Counted from the first letter of the stretch, positions 8,431-17,135 are shown. The stretch: DNA of 64,000 bases from an uncultured bacterium (GCA_902475545.1 CABRZP010000001.1:62001-126000), one strand, 5' to 3'. Numbers and translations are program-made. The notes: generated by a model from the letters alone, not told the origin.

Positions 8431-9026
8431 TGAAAAAGTTTTTTACTATAGTTTTATCAGTAATATTTCTTACGATTTCTTCTAATTGTGCAATGGCAAA
8501 GAAGACTATTTCGCAATTAGAACGCAGGGAAATGGAGACAAGGCTTTATGATACTCCTGATTATAATCGTGTGATGAAAGCTGCAATAAATACTTTGCAG
8601 GACAGTGGTTTTGTTATTCAGGAGATTGAACCGGAACTTGGCTATTTACATGCCAGAAAAACTTTCAAACATCACCATGTAAATAAAAAACGTGTTGCCG
8701 GCTGGTCTTTATATTTGGCTGCAATGACTGCTATGACTGTTTTATCGTATGGTACGACTGTAGGATATATGTATGATCCATCTATGAGAATTTCTAACGA
8801 ATTTAGAGATAAAACTGTTGTTGTTGACTCTAATGTAAATATTGAAAAGTTTGGAGATGATAAAACAAAGGTACGTTTTGTACTGGTTGAAAAGTTTTTG
8901 CAAAATGCTGACGGGTATTCTTTTGTTAAATCTGCACCGATGAAAGTTGTAAGGATATATAATCCTCAGGTTTATCAGGAATTTTTTGCACAAATGGATA
9001 AAGGTATATTTTATGAGGGAATTTAA
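8427..9026 (+). CDS. Exported protein, paralogue of upstream gene, with hydrophobic insert
   Basis: 199 aa. It begins at ATG 8427 (a second ATG is the next codon), overlapping the upstream stop by 4 nt, so the two are translationally coupled. Signal peptide to about residue 24 (NCAMA). It repeats the paralogue's pattern: SQLERREMETRLYDTPDYNRVMKA is the match to the upstream protein, then LQDSGFVIQEIEPELGYLHA. It differs by an inserted hydrophobic stretch (WSLYLAAMTAMTVLSYG, about 92-108) that could be membrane-embedded, and a His-rich FKHHHVNKK just before it. Function unknown. Confidence 0.75.
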   Translation: MMKKFFTIVLSVIFLTISSNCAMAKKTISQLERREMETRLYDTPDYNRVMKAAINTLQDSGFVIQEIEPELGYLHARKTFKHHHVNKKRVAGWSLYLAAMTAMTVLSYGTTVGYMYDPSMRISNEFRDKTVVVDSNVNIEKFGDDKTKVRFVLVEKFLQNADGYSFVKSAPMKVVRIYNPQVYQEFFAQMDKGIFYEGI

Positions 9027-9028
9027 TT

Positions 9029-9700
9029 ATGCAGTATATTGCTATTAAACAAAAGGAGCAAAATGGTGAAATTGTTTTTGTTGTGAACGCAATACCGCTT
9101 AAAAACAAAAATCAATCTGTAGTACAAAAAATTCCACACCCGCTAGGTTCTGATATGCTAAGTTATAAAACTTTGAATGAAGCTAAAGAAGCAATATCTC
9201 TTGCCGGTTTTTCATATATTTTGCCTGATGGTAAAAAAGAGGTCAAAGTTGAACAAGTCAAGAAACATTCAAAATCTGCAAATGATGTGGATAATTTAAT
9301 ATATGAAGCAGTTAAGGCTAAAATAAATTCTTCAAACTCAAATGTTTGTGCTGCTGCGGTTTCTGCAATTTGTGAATTCCCGACAGAAGAAACTTTTAAT
9401 ATTTTGTTTGAAAAGATTGGCGAAGAAAATGATTCAATCCGAAAAAATGCTATCTCCGGAATTTGTCGTTATGGCAGAATTTTAACAGATAGAATAATTG
9501 ATGCCTGTCAAGCTTCAAATTGGATTGTGAAAAATTCTGCTATATCCTGCATTTCTCAATTAGCGGAAAGTGATAATATTGAATTTGAAAAATTTATTTC
9601 TCCGCTCATTTCTTTGTGCGATGATGCAAATCCTATTGTGCAGGCTAATGCAATTGCAACTCTTGCTCTGATTTATCAAGTTTCTAAACGTAAAAAGTAG
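9029..9700 (+). CDS. HEAT-repeat protein
   Basis: 223 aa, cytoplasmic. Residues 1-80 form a beta-rich domain (AIKQKEQNGEIVFVVNAIP). Residues 90-215 hold about four HEAT-like helical repeats with the pattern NSNVCAAAVSAICEF, NDSIRKNAISGICRYG, NWIVKNSAISCISQLA and NPIVQANAIATLALIY. HEAT repeats are protein-binding scaffolds. It starts 2 nt after the exported paralogue and is probably co-transcribed. A separate HEAT-like gene lies at 10.0 kb. Confidence 0.8.
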   Translation: MQYIAIKQKEQNGEIVFVVNAIPLKNKNQSVVQKIPHPLGSDMLSYKTLNEAKEAISLAGFSYILPDGKKEVKVEQVKKHSKSANDVDNLIYEAVKAKINSSNSNVCAAAVSAICEFPTEETFNILFEKIGEENDSIRKNAISGICRYGRILTDRIIDACQASNWIVKNSAISCISQLAESDNIEFEKFISPLISLCDDANPIVQANAIATLALIYQVSKRKK

Positions 9701-9701
9701 A

Positions 9702-9881
9702 TTAGTAGCTATTTTTTCTCATTAGTTCAGATAATCTTAACTCTTTAGGTGCTTGATTAATGTTTCTTTTAGGTTTTTCAATTGGAGATTTTGTTTCTCT
9801 AAAATCTGATAGACCAACTTTAACACTATTATTTTCTTTAAGCATAAATATTTCTTGTAATAATGATATAATGTTACCCAT
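9702..9881 (-). CDS. Small protein of 59 aa, unknown
   Basis: A 59-codon frame on the minus strand from ATG 9881 to TAA at 9702-9704. An AGGAG site lies about 8 nt upstream of the ATG, as good as any in the window. The product starts MGNIISLLQEIFML (amphipathic helix) and continues as a basic, Pro/Lys-containing tail ending LRLSELMRKNSY. It stops 1 nt from the end of the convergent HEAT gene. An overlapping plus-strand frame at 9760-10005 has no ribosome site and looks spurious. No family recognised. Confidence 0.6.
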   Translation of the reverse strand: MGNIISLLQEIFMLKENNSVKVGLSDFRETKSPIEKPKRNINQAPKELRLSELMRKNSY

Positions 9882-10008
9882 AATACTTCTCCTACAATTA
9901 TTATATCTGAATTTTAGGCTTTCATATCATACATTTAAACGATTTTGGACTAAAATTTCATTATACTTTATGTTATATTTAATGTATTCAGGTATTAAGG
10001 ATTAAAAT

Positions 10009-10719
10009 TTGAATAATAGTTATTATGAAACTTTAGATGAAAATTTTACACAAGCTTTGAATTTATACGAAGCTGATTATTCTCATGAACAGCTTTTGGA
10101 ATTCTTGAAATCAGGTAATATTGTACAAAAGCAGATATCAGCATTGCGTTTGGATACGATTAAATCTGTTGAAGATGCTCAAATTCTTTTATCTAATCTT
10201 GTTGGACAGGATGGAAAAATAAGAGAGGCTGTTTCTTTGAGATTGAATGAATTTATGTCTACCCCTGACTTGATTGTGTATTTTCAAATTCCGGAAAATT
10301 ATAAAATATTTTTAGCTGCAATTATTGATATTAATGCAAATATATGCAGGAATGTTATTTCAGCAATATCTAATCTGAAAAATAATCAAGAATTCTGTAA
10401 CTTATTCTGTAAAGATTTAACTGAATTATCATTTGATTTATTGAATAAAATTGAGAAATTTGATTTTCAAGATGGAAAGTATAAGGTGAATAAAGAAGTT
10501 TTCAAGTTGTACTGGTGTCTTGAAACTATTTATGAATTTTGGGATAAAGTTCCTTTTGAAGATTTAAAACAAATAATTTTGCGGGCAAAAGAAATTGAAG
10601 AATACACTATACGCGAAAAGGCTGCAAAAATATTGACGCATAATTTTGATGATAAAGATTTAACAGAGGCAAGAATTGCACTTAAAAATGATAAAAATTA
10701 CTATGTCCGCCGTTTTTAA
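10009..10719 (+). CDS. HEAT-like helical repeat protein
   Basis: 236 aa, almost all predicted helix, with repeat-like segments SGNIVQKQISALRLD, DGKIREAVSLRLNEFM, NANICRNVISAISNL and YTIREKAAKILTHN. The start is TTG at 10009 with AAGG 8 nt upstream; no better ATG exists near it. Cytoplasmic, no catalytic motif. It probably shares ancestry with the HEAT gene at 9.0 kb. The last 4 bases overlap the convergent membrane protein gene. Confidence 0.7.
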   Translation: MNNSYYETLDENFTQALNLYEADYSHEQLLEFLKSGNIVQKQISALRLDTIKSVEDAQILLSNLVGQDGKIREAVSLRLNEFMSTPDLIVYFQIPENYKIFLAAIIDINANICRNVISAISNLKNNQEFCNLFCKDLTELSFDLLNKIEKFDFQDGKYKVNKEVFKLYWCLETIYEFWDKVPFEDLKQIILRAKEIEEYTIREKAAKILTHNFDDKDLTEARIALKNDKNYYVRRF

Positions 10720-11654
10720 TTAGTTGATTGTTTTGGGAAAATAATTTTTGCGGCAAAAATAAGTACAGTTGTACCAATAAATACTTCTAAAGGTAAGATT
10801 TTAAGGTATTCGGTTTTTAATACCATCGGGATTAATAATATTGCTCCTGCGGGTGGAAATAGTGTTTTGATTTTATCAAATGTAAAAAATAATATACAGC
10901 AAGCTAAAATTGTACAAATTGTAAGCGGAAAGTGGAGATAAACATTTAAAGTTTCGCGTAAGATACATCCTGTCGTGGCAGCCAAAGTCATTAGTCCGAT
11001 TATTGTAAATGGTCTGTTTCGCAAAGGGCTTGAAGTGTTGGAAAATTCTGTGAACGTTACAATTAAAGGTGGTGCCAGAAAAAATATTTGATGAGCTTTA
11101 AATGGTATTAATGCTATTAGTGCAAATACTATCAGTAATTTTGTCCATTTTATAATTTGAGTTTTAATGTTAAATTCGCAAGGTATATAGTGGTTTTGAG
11201 GTTTTAAATGAGATTTCTCCATTAACCATTGTGTGCATATTATAATTAAAGCCATTATAGTAACTGATATAGGGTACACCCAACTTTTAGTTCCAAGATA
11301 TACCGGAAGTATGCAAGCTGAAATGATAGGAATTAGTGTTGTTCTTGTTATTGTTAAGACAATTCCTGTAAATGCAAAGCAAAGGCATACTTGAAATATT
11401 AGCGGCAGCTGAATATATCGGGTTACCAGCATTCCAAATAGAGATGCGACAGATACAAGAAAAAACATTTTACGTTTATTGCACATCCAGGGTTGTCTTT
11501 CCGAAATCCACGCACCAATGGTTAGTGCACAAATTTCAGGAAAAATGATTTCTTTTTCTCCGCTTATTTCTGCAATTATTACCATAGCAAAAGCCATGAT
11601 TGCGGCAAATATATATCTTTCAATTCTAATTCTTTTTAGGGCATCAATATTCAT
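10716..11654 (-). CDS. HPP-like polytopic membrane protein
   Basis: 312 aa with about eight to nine membrane segments in two halves. Motifs such as ALTIGAWISERQPW, FFLAPPLIVTFTEFSN and LFPPAGAILLIPM near the third and last helices resemble the HPP family and related FUSC-like transporters, with FPP in place of the name-giving HPP. Such proteins are little characterised; HPP homologues in cyanobacteria have been linked to nitrite transport, but that role is not implied here. The ATG is close to its -10 box (TATAAT, 11 nt upstream), so a very short leader is likely. It is divergent from metF. Confidence 0.6.
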   Translation of the reverse strand: MNIDALKRIRIERYIFAAIMAFAMVIIAEISGEKEIIFPEICALTIGAWISERQPWMCNKRKMFFLVSVASLFGMLVTRYIQLPLIFQVCLCFAFTGIVLTITRTTLIPIISACILPVYLGTKSWVYPISVTIMALIIICTQWLMEKSHLKPQNHYIPCEFNIKTQIIKWTKLLIVFALIALIPFKAHQIFFLAPPLIVTFTEFSNTSSPLRNRPFTIIGLMTLAATTGCILRETLNVYLHFPLTICTILACCILFFTFDKIKTLFPPAGAILLIPMVLKTEYLKILPLEVFIGTTVLIFAAKIIFPKQSTN

Positions 11655-11683
11655 TTTTCATCTGTATTATATGATAAATATAT

Positions 11684-11710
11684 TTGAAATTGAAGATTAT
11701 ATGTTATAAT
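11684..11710 (+). promoter_or_regulatory. Promoter of metF, leaderless type
   Basis: TTGAAA (-35), 15-nt spacer and TGT-TATAAT extended -10, followed by exactly 6 nt and the metF ATG. There is no Shine-Dalgarno before that ATG. Confidence 0.65.
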
Positions 11711-11716
11711 TTGTTT

Positions 11717-12589
11717 ATGGAATTAAAGGAAATATACGAGCATAATAATTTTGTGCACGTTGGAGGATATTCGAATATTTCACCTAAAATATCGTTTGAA
11801 ATTTTTCCTCCAAAAGATGGTGATATTTCTAATTTATTTGATGAGATAAGATTATTGAAAAAATATAATCCAGTTTTGGTTTCTCTGACTTGTGGTGCAG
11901 GGGGGAAAACTCAGGATTTTTCGTTAGAAATTCTAAAGATGCTTATTGATTTAGAGTTCACTGTAATGCCTCATTTTACTTGCGTTGCATTGTCCCGTGA
12001 AAGTGTAGAAAAACATATTACATATATAGAAAATCTTGGTATCGAAAATATACTGGCGTTAAGAGGTGATATTCCTGAGGATATGAATGTTTCAATGTTT
12101 GATTTTCATCATGCAAATGAACTTGTTGATTTCATTCATCAAAAAACAACATTATCAATTGGTGTTGCCGGCTATCCGGAATGTCATATAGAAAGTGCTA
12201 ATATTCATGATGATATTGAAAATTTGAAGAAAAAAGTTGATGCAGGAGCAAGTGTGATATTTACACAGTTGTTTTTTGACAATGATAAATTTTATTCTTA
12301 TGTTGAACAGGTAAGAAATGCAGGTATTGAACTTCCTATTATATCGGGAATTATGCCTGTTAGAAGTTTGAAACATGTTAAAAATATGGTTAATATGACG
12401 CATGTTGAAATTCCGCAAAAATTGAAAGACCAGTTAGAAAAATTCCCTGATGATGCTTTAAAAATAGGTATAGAATTTACGACCAATCAGTGTCAGGATT
12501 TATTGTTTAATAATGTCGACGGATTGCACTTTTTTACATTAAACCATTCGGATCAAGTATCAGAGATTTTAGATAATATATTATTTTAG
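11717..12589 (+). CDS. metF: Methylenetetrahydrofolate reductase
   Basis: 290 aa from ATG 11717; a TTG 33 nt upstream lies inside the promoter and is rejected. Family marks: ISFEIFPPKDGD at the start (catalytic Glu), LVSLTCGAGG, NILALRGDIP, then IGVAGYPECH and VIFTQLFFDNDKFY for FAD and folate binding, and PIISGIMPV. It is a TIM barrel that uses FAD to reduce methylene-THF to methyl-THF for methionine synthesis. Length matches bacterial MetF. deoC follows after 8 nt. Confidence 0.95.
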   Translation: MELKEIYEHNNFVHVGGYSNISPKISFEIFPPKDGDISNLFDEIRLLKKYNPVLVSLTCGAGGKTQDFSLEILKMLIDLEFTVMPHFTCVALSRESVEKHITYIENLGIENILALRGDIPEDMNVSMFDFHHANELVDFIHQKTTLSIGVAGYPECHIESANIHDDIENLKKKVDAGASVIFTQLFFDNDKFYSYVEQVRNAGIELPIISGIMPVRSLKHVKNMVNMTHVEIPQKLKDQLEKFPDDALKIGIEFTTNQCQDLLFNNVDGLHFFTLNHSDQVSEILDNILF

Positions 12590-12597
12590 GAGGAAAT

Positions 12598-13248
12598 ATG
12601 GATAATTTGAACAAATATGTTGAACATACTTTATTAAAACAAGATGCGAAAAAAGAAGATTTAATCAAGCTTTTTGAAGAAGCAAAACAATACAATTTTT
12701 TAGGTGTATGTATAAATCCATGCTATGTAAAACTTGCAAAAGATTATTTGAAAGATAGTAATGTGAAAATCGTTACTGTTATTGGCTTTCCTTTGGGGGC
12801 TAATACTACTGAAACTAAAATTTTTGAGACTATTAATGCCGTTCGAGATGGTGCTGATGAAATTGATATGGTTATAAATGTTACCAAATTGAAAGATAAA
12901 GATTTTGAATTTATTGTTAACGAAATTAAAGGTATTAAGGCTGCATGTCAGGGGCATAATTTAAAAGTTATTATTGAAACTGATTTATTAACAAAAGATG
13001 AAATAAAAACAGCTTGTGAATTAGCAATAAAAGGCGGAGCTGATTTTGTAAAAACTTCAACCGGATTTGTAAAAGGTGGCGTTGGAGCAAAGGCAGAAGA
13101 TGTTGAACTTATGTTTAATACTGTGAAAGATGCAGGTTTGCAAGTGAAAGCATCAGGCGGTATTAGAGATAAAGAAGCTGCTATTGCTATGATTAATGCA
13201 GGTGCGGTTCGTCTTGGTACGAGTAGTGGTGTTAAAATTGTAGGGTAA
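12598..13248 (+). CDS. deoC: Deoxyribose-phosphate aldolase
   Basis: 216 aa class I aldolase that cleaves 2-deoxyribose 5-phosphate to glyceraldehyde 3-phosphate and acetaldehyde in deoxynucleoside salvage. Motifs: EHTLLKQDA, GFPLGANTTETK, DGADEIDMVINV, the Schiff-base Lys in FVKTSTGF, and KASGGIRD with the second active-site Lys. The start has a strong AGGAGG. It is the second gene after metF with an 8-nt gap, so likely co-transcribed. Confidence 0.95.
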   Translation: MDNLNKYVEHTLLKQDAKKEDLIKLFEEAKQYNFLGVCINPCYVKLAKDYLKDSNVKIVTVIGFPLGANTTETKIFETINAVRDGADEIDMVINVTKLKDKDFEFIVNEIKGIKAACQGHNLKVIIETDLLTKDEIKTACELAIKGGADFVKTSTGFVKGGVGAKAEDVELMFNTVKDAGLQVKASGGIRDKEAAIAMINAGAVRLGTSSGVKIVG

Positions 13249-13297
13249 TATAATTTTGAAATTCCGATTATTATCAGTAATATTATATCTGTAATCA

Positions 13298-13306
13298 TGT
13301 TATAAT
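13298..13306 (+). promoter_or_regulatory. Extended -10 promoter of flhB
   Basis: TGT-TATAAT, 30 nt before the flhB ATG. It lies between the arms of an inverted repeat (13262-13269 and 13313-13320) whose right arm abuts the ribosome site. Confidence 0.5.
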
Positions 13307-13335
13307 ATTATCAATCGGAAAGGAACTATCTCAAA

Positions 13336-14412
13336 ATGGGTGATGAAGATAAGCAGTTTGATGCCACCCCCCAGAAATTAGAACGTGCACGAAAAGAGGG
13401 GCAGGTTGTTAAGTCGAAAGATTTTTCAACTGCTGTTTCCCTGCTTATTTTGTTCTCTGCAATATTTGGGATTGCTCCTTTTATATGGGATCAAATTGTT
13501 CAAGTTTTTACGCTTCTTTATGAACAAATTCCAAATGCCCATATTGATCAAATAGGTTATATGTATATTTTCCTAATTGCTTCAAAAGGTGCAGCATTAA
13601 TTATTGGACCTATATTATTTCTGGCATGGTTGGTTGCAATTCTTGCCGATTTTGTGCAGGTGGGGCCGCTTGTTGCTATTGCTCCATTGATGCCTAAGCT
13701 TGATAAATTGAATCCTACAAAATATTTTAAAAATATTATGTCAATGAAAACTTTGTTTGAATTGTTTAAAAATATTGTCAAAGTTGCTATTTTGGGTTAT
13801 ATAGGCTGGATGGTTTATAAAGAGCATATTGAACATATTTTACAGCTTGCTCAGGTTGATAATAATTTTGCGGTAATGAAAGAGTTTGGTGAGCTTTTAA
13901 CTGAATTTATTTTTAAAGCATGTATTGCCTTTTTGATTATTGCTGCAGCGGATTACGGGGTAACAAAAGCCAAATTTCTAAAAGATCAAAAGATGTCTTT
14001 TAAAGAAATAAAAGATGAATATAAAAACTCTGAAGGTGATCCGAATGTTAAAGCTCAACTTCGTCAGCGTCGTATGCAAATGCTTCAACAGGGTGCAATG
14101 GATGCTGTTCCGACGGCAGATTTTGTTGTTACAAACCCTACTCACGTTGCGTGTGCTTTAAAATATGTAGCGGAAGAAATGGATTCTCCGATGCTTATTG
14201 CTAAAGGGACAGAGTTGATTGCAAAGAAGATTATTAATATAGCAAAAGACCATAATGTTCCTGTTATTGAAAATCCGCCTGTTGCCAGAGCTTTGTTTAG
14301 AATGGTTGATATTAACCAGTCTATTCCTCCGGAATTATATAAAGCTGTTGCGGAAATTCTGATGTTTGTATACAAAATGAAAAATCCACCAAATAAACGA
14401 CCGCGAAATTAA
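13336..14412 (+). CDS. flhB: FlhB/SctU-family type III export protein
   Basis: 358 aa. Opens DKQFDATPQKLERARKEGQV, the FlhB/YscU N terminus, followed by four membrane segments and a cytoplasmic domain with IKDEYKNSEGDPNVKAQLRQ (a family signature) and the autocleavage motif Asn267-Pro-Thr-His. It gates substrate switching in the flagellar or virulence type III export apparatus. AAAGGA precedes the ATG. It is followed 30 nt later by a sigma factor gene. No other flagellar or injectisome gene is in the window, so flagellar versus non-flagellar type cannot be settled; the resemblance favours flagellar FlhB. Confidence 0.9.
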   Translation: MGDEDKQFDATPQKLERARKEGQVVKSKDFSTAVSLLILFSAIFGIAPFIWDQIVQVFTLLYEQIPNAHIDQIGYMYIFLIASKGAALIIGPILFLAWLVAILADFVQVGPLVAIAPLMPKLDKLNPTKYFKNIMSMKTLFELFKNIVKVAILGYIGWMVYKEHIEHILQLAQVDNNFAVMKEFGELLTEFIFKACIAFLIIAAADYGVTKAKFLKDQKMSFKEIKDEYKNSEGDPNVKAQLRQRRMQMLQQGAMDAVPTADFVVTNPTHVACALKYVAEEMDSPMLIAKGTELIAKKIINIAKDHNVPVIENPPVARALFRMVDINQSIPPELYKAVAEILMFVYKMKNPPNKRPRN

Positions 14413-14442
14413 TATCTTGTAGTATTATGGATGTGTAAAATT

Positions 14443-15105
14443 ATGAATAAAGATGAAAAGAAAAAATTACAACAATATATTGATCTTGTTCAAAAGGTAG
14501 CACGAGTTGAGCATAGACGTATTCCGTCTCACATGGTTGAATACGAAGAATTGCTTTCAATTGGTATAATTGCTATTCAGGTAATGATTAAAAATAAAAC
14601 ACCTGAACAGTTAGAAAAGTATAATGCTGCCTATATTGCAACTGCTGTTCGCTGGGCAATCAGAAACGAATTAAGAATAAGATATAAATGGTATTCTTTA
14701 AAACATAAAGCTGTGGATGATTATGATGAGGAAGAAGCAGTTGACGGTATGGATATGAAACAGGCAAAAGTTCGTGAAGCAATTTACGAAACTGTATTGT
14801 CTATTGATAGCTTGGCTGCAGCTGCAAGTGATAATGATTCTCCGTTTGATTTTGTTAAAGATACGCATGCTTTACCTGATGAGAGTGCTGAAATTACAGA
14901 AATGAGTAAAATGATAAAAGCAGCAATATCTAAGTTACCGCCAAAAGAAAGAACTGTTGTTGAATATAGATTTTATAGAAATATGCAGGTGAAGGATATT
15001 GCAGCACAAATTGGTCTTTCACCATCACGGGTTACACGTATTGTACAATCATCTCTAAATACTGTTCGAGAATACTTGAATGCTCACGAACAATACGGAT
15101 ATTAG
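14443..15105 (+). CDS. Sigma-70 family factor (FliA-related)
   Basis: 220 aa from ATG 14443; an ATG at 14431 in the same frame is possible but neither has a strong ribosome site. Region 2 is recognisable in EYEELLSIGIIAIQVMI and AAYIATAVRWAIRNELRIRY. Region 4 carries ERTVVEYRFYRNMQVKDIAA then QIGLSPSRVTRIVQSSL. It is shorter and more divergent than the sigma factor at 2.4 kb. Position directly behind flhB suggests a link to motility gene control, as an inference. Confidence 0.8.
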   Translation: MNKDEKKKLQQYIDLVQKVARVEHRRIPSHMVEYEELLSIGIIAIQVMIKNKTPEQLEKYNAAYIATAVRWAIRNELRIRYKWYSLKHKAVDDYDEEEAVDGMDMKQAKVREAIYETVLSIDSLAAAASDNDSPFDFVKDTHALPDESAEITEMSKMIKAAISKLPPKERTVVEYRFYRNMQVKDIAAQIGLSPSRVTRIVQSSLNTVREYLNAHEQYGY

Positions 15106-15187
15106 GGTGTAAATTTTATACCTTAATTATGGTGGTTATGTTCATTCCGCATAAAACTACAGATTAGAATGAGTCAGGATTTGATAT

Positions 15188-16837
15188 TTAATCAACTTTT
15201 TTAATTCTGCCGTCTGATTTAATTTCAATTGGTTCTTTGGCGTGTTTTATGTATTCTCCAACAATTATATCTTTATCAAAATCAAATTTCTTTAATGCAG
15301 TTTCAAGTCTGTGAGGCAGGTTAACTCCACCACCGTCAGTATTTCCTATACAAAAGTCATCTGATGCTATTGTATACATTTTTTCTTTGCTTGGATTATT
15401 AACATCAATTGGTGTTTCTTTTCCCTGCTTATCTACAAATGACATTGATAAGACATCGCCTTTACTGTTAAATGTATATTTTAATCCGGAAACTTGAACA
15501 ATACCAGGTCTGTGAGAGTTTGAACTCATTGATGCTTTTGCTCTGTTTTTAATTCCGTTAACAATTTCTTCTTCTGTTGCCTGTATTACAACAACTTTAT
15601 TTGCAAAAGGTGAAATGATTGCCAAATCTCTTGTATCAATACTACCTTCTTCAAATTGACCTCTTATATTTGCAGAGTTCATTATTGCAATATCAGTATT
15701 TAATTCACTTCTTAGTGCATCAACGATGAAATCACAATGAGGATTTTCGTTTCCTAGAGCATCTTCAGGATATTTTTCTACATATTTAAGGATTCCGACT
15801 CTTTCCGGTTTTCCTAAAATATTTTCAAATGCATTTCTGGCTACGAGGTTTCTGTTGTATTCGTCAGTTTTACCTAAGTTATTTTGGACTTTTGTTATTA
15901 CTCCGTTTTTATCAAATTCGACATTTAAAATTCCGAAGTTTTTACCATCACGTCCTGCTTGAGTTATTACGATTGGTTCTCCTGTTGATGAATAGAATAA
16001 GTTTTTATTTTCTTCTATACCTTCAAGTAGAGTATGAGTATGAGCCCCAAGGATTACGTCAATACCTTTTACATTCTTTGCAAGTTGAACATCTTGACGG
16101 TAACCTGAGTGGGAAAGTACAATGATTTTATTTATTCCTTGTGCTTGTAATTTATCAACTTCTTTTTGTACTTCAGGAATTGATTTTTTGAAGTCTTCTT
16201 CAATATGTAAATCCGGTAAATGGTCTTGTAGTTTTACGTGTATATGCAGGTCAGGTGGAACCAAACCAATGATACCGTATTTATGACCATTTATTTCTTG
16301 GATGTATGATTTTTCAATATAATTATGAATAGGATTATTTTGAGATGGATTTAAATTTAATCCCAGTAATTTATATTTTTTATCATTAATCAATTTAACA
16401 AAATCTTTTGTTGGTAAATCACATTCATGATTTCCGAGAGCTAAAGCTGAAAATCCTGACATATTTAAAAATGTATCTGCGACTTTAACATGTTTTTCAT
16501 CTTCTCCGAGCATGATGTCACCTGATGCAAATTTCATTTTATCAGTATCATTTTTTTGTGTTTTATCAAACTGATTTATTGCATTGAAAAGTCTTTCCAT
16601 TCTTATATTCTGACCGTGTAAGTCATTTATATAAAAAATGCTTGCTTTTACTGCCGAGGTTGTATCAACACTTGATGTTGATGTATTATAAACCGGTACG
16701 GTTTTGTCCGGATAAATAGTTGTCGTATATTGGGGTTGTTGATTATTGTTTTGTTGTGAGACATTTGGCACTTCTTTTGGTTTGAATGTGCCAATATTAT
16801 TCATTGCAGATGGATTAATATTTGGTATGTTTATCAT
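15188..16837 (-). CDS. 5'-nucleotidase/UshA-like metallophosphoesterase with unusual N terminus
   Basis: 549 aa. Metallophosphoesterase domain (about 65-310): FYINDLHGQN, FASGDIML, ALGNHECD, VLSHSGYR and GAHTHTLLEG supply the two-metal site. The C-terminal 5_nucleotid_C domain has MNSANIRG, the IISPFANKVV region and ASDDFCIGNTDGGG. UshA-type enzymes hydrolyse nucleotides outside the cytoplasm, yet no Sec signal is present. Instead there are ~60 Asn/Gln/Pro-rich residues, including GTFKPKEVPN, resembling the leaders of other proteins here. AAAGGTAG precedes the ATG. Confidence 0.9.
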   Translation of the reverse strand: MINIPNINPSAMNNIGTFKPKEVPNVSQQNNNQQPQYTTTIYPDKTVPVYNTSTSSVDTTSAVKASIFYINDLHGQNIRMERLFNAINQFDKTQKNDTDKMKFASGDIMLGEDEKHVKVADTFLNMSGFSALALGNHECDLPTKDFVKLINDKKYKLLGLNLNPSQNNPIHNYIEKSYIQEINGHKYGIIGLVPPDLHIHVKLQDHLPDLHIEEDFKKSIPEVQKEVDKLQAQGINKIIVLSHSGYRQDVQLAKNVKGIDVILGAHTHTLLEGIEENKNLFYSSTGEPIVITQAGRDGKNFGILNVEFDKNGVITKVQNNLGKTDEYNRNLVARNAFENILGKPERVGILKYVEKYPEDALGNENPHCDFIVDALRSELNTDIAIMNSANIRGQFEEGSIDTRDLAIISPFANKVVVIQATEEEIVNGIKNRAKASMSSNSHRPGIVQVSGLKYTFNSKGDVLSMSFVDKQGKETPIDVNNPSKEKMYTIASDDFCIGNTDGGGVNLPHRLETALKKFDFDKDIIVGEYIKHAKEPIEIKSDGRIKKVD

Positions 16838-16939
16838 TTTTCTACCTTTAACACTTCATTTATATTAAATCTCTTAAAAATAATTTTTGCGTTGTTTTTA
16901 AGAATTATTAACAAAAATTAATAAATAAAATTTTGTCGG

Positions 16940-16960
16940 ATTGTTACGAAATGTAACAAT
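16940..16960 (-). promoter_or_regulatory. Inverted repeat upstream of the 5'-nucleotidase gene
   Basis: 8-bp perfect inverted repeat ATTGTTAC/GTAACAAT around a 5-nt spacer, about 100 nt upstream of the start. It could be an operator site. The rest of 16838-17109 is very AT-rich and shows no ORF. Confidence 0.4.
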
Positions 16961-17109
16961 AAAATCTAGTATTGAAATATATAAATAAATATATACTTTA
17001 TATATATGTAAGCGTTAAATAAATACGAGAGATATTAAGAGAGAGATTTTTAAACCGTTTAAGTAAAGAGAGACAATTAATTCCTATTCCTAATTCCTAA
17101 CAAAATTTT

Positions 17110-17135
17110 GCCCCGTTATAACGGGGCTTTTTTTT
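17110..17135 (+). terminator. Rho-independent terminator oriented on plus strand
   Basis: GCCCCGT/ACGGGGC stem with TATA loop followed by T8 on the plus strand. On the minus strand the hairpin is followed by AAAATTTT, a poor U-tract. Both flanking genes are on the minus strand, so it may end an unannotated plus-strand RNA as well as tmk. Confidence 0.7.

Noticed and set aside
9760..10005. Plus-strand ORF of 81 codons before the 10.0 kb HEAT gene
   Set aside because: It has no ribosome site, its translation looks like random AT-rich sequence, and it overlaps a minus-strand frame with a good AGGAG.
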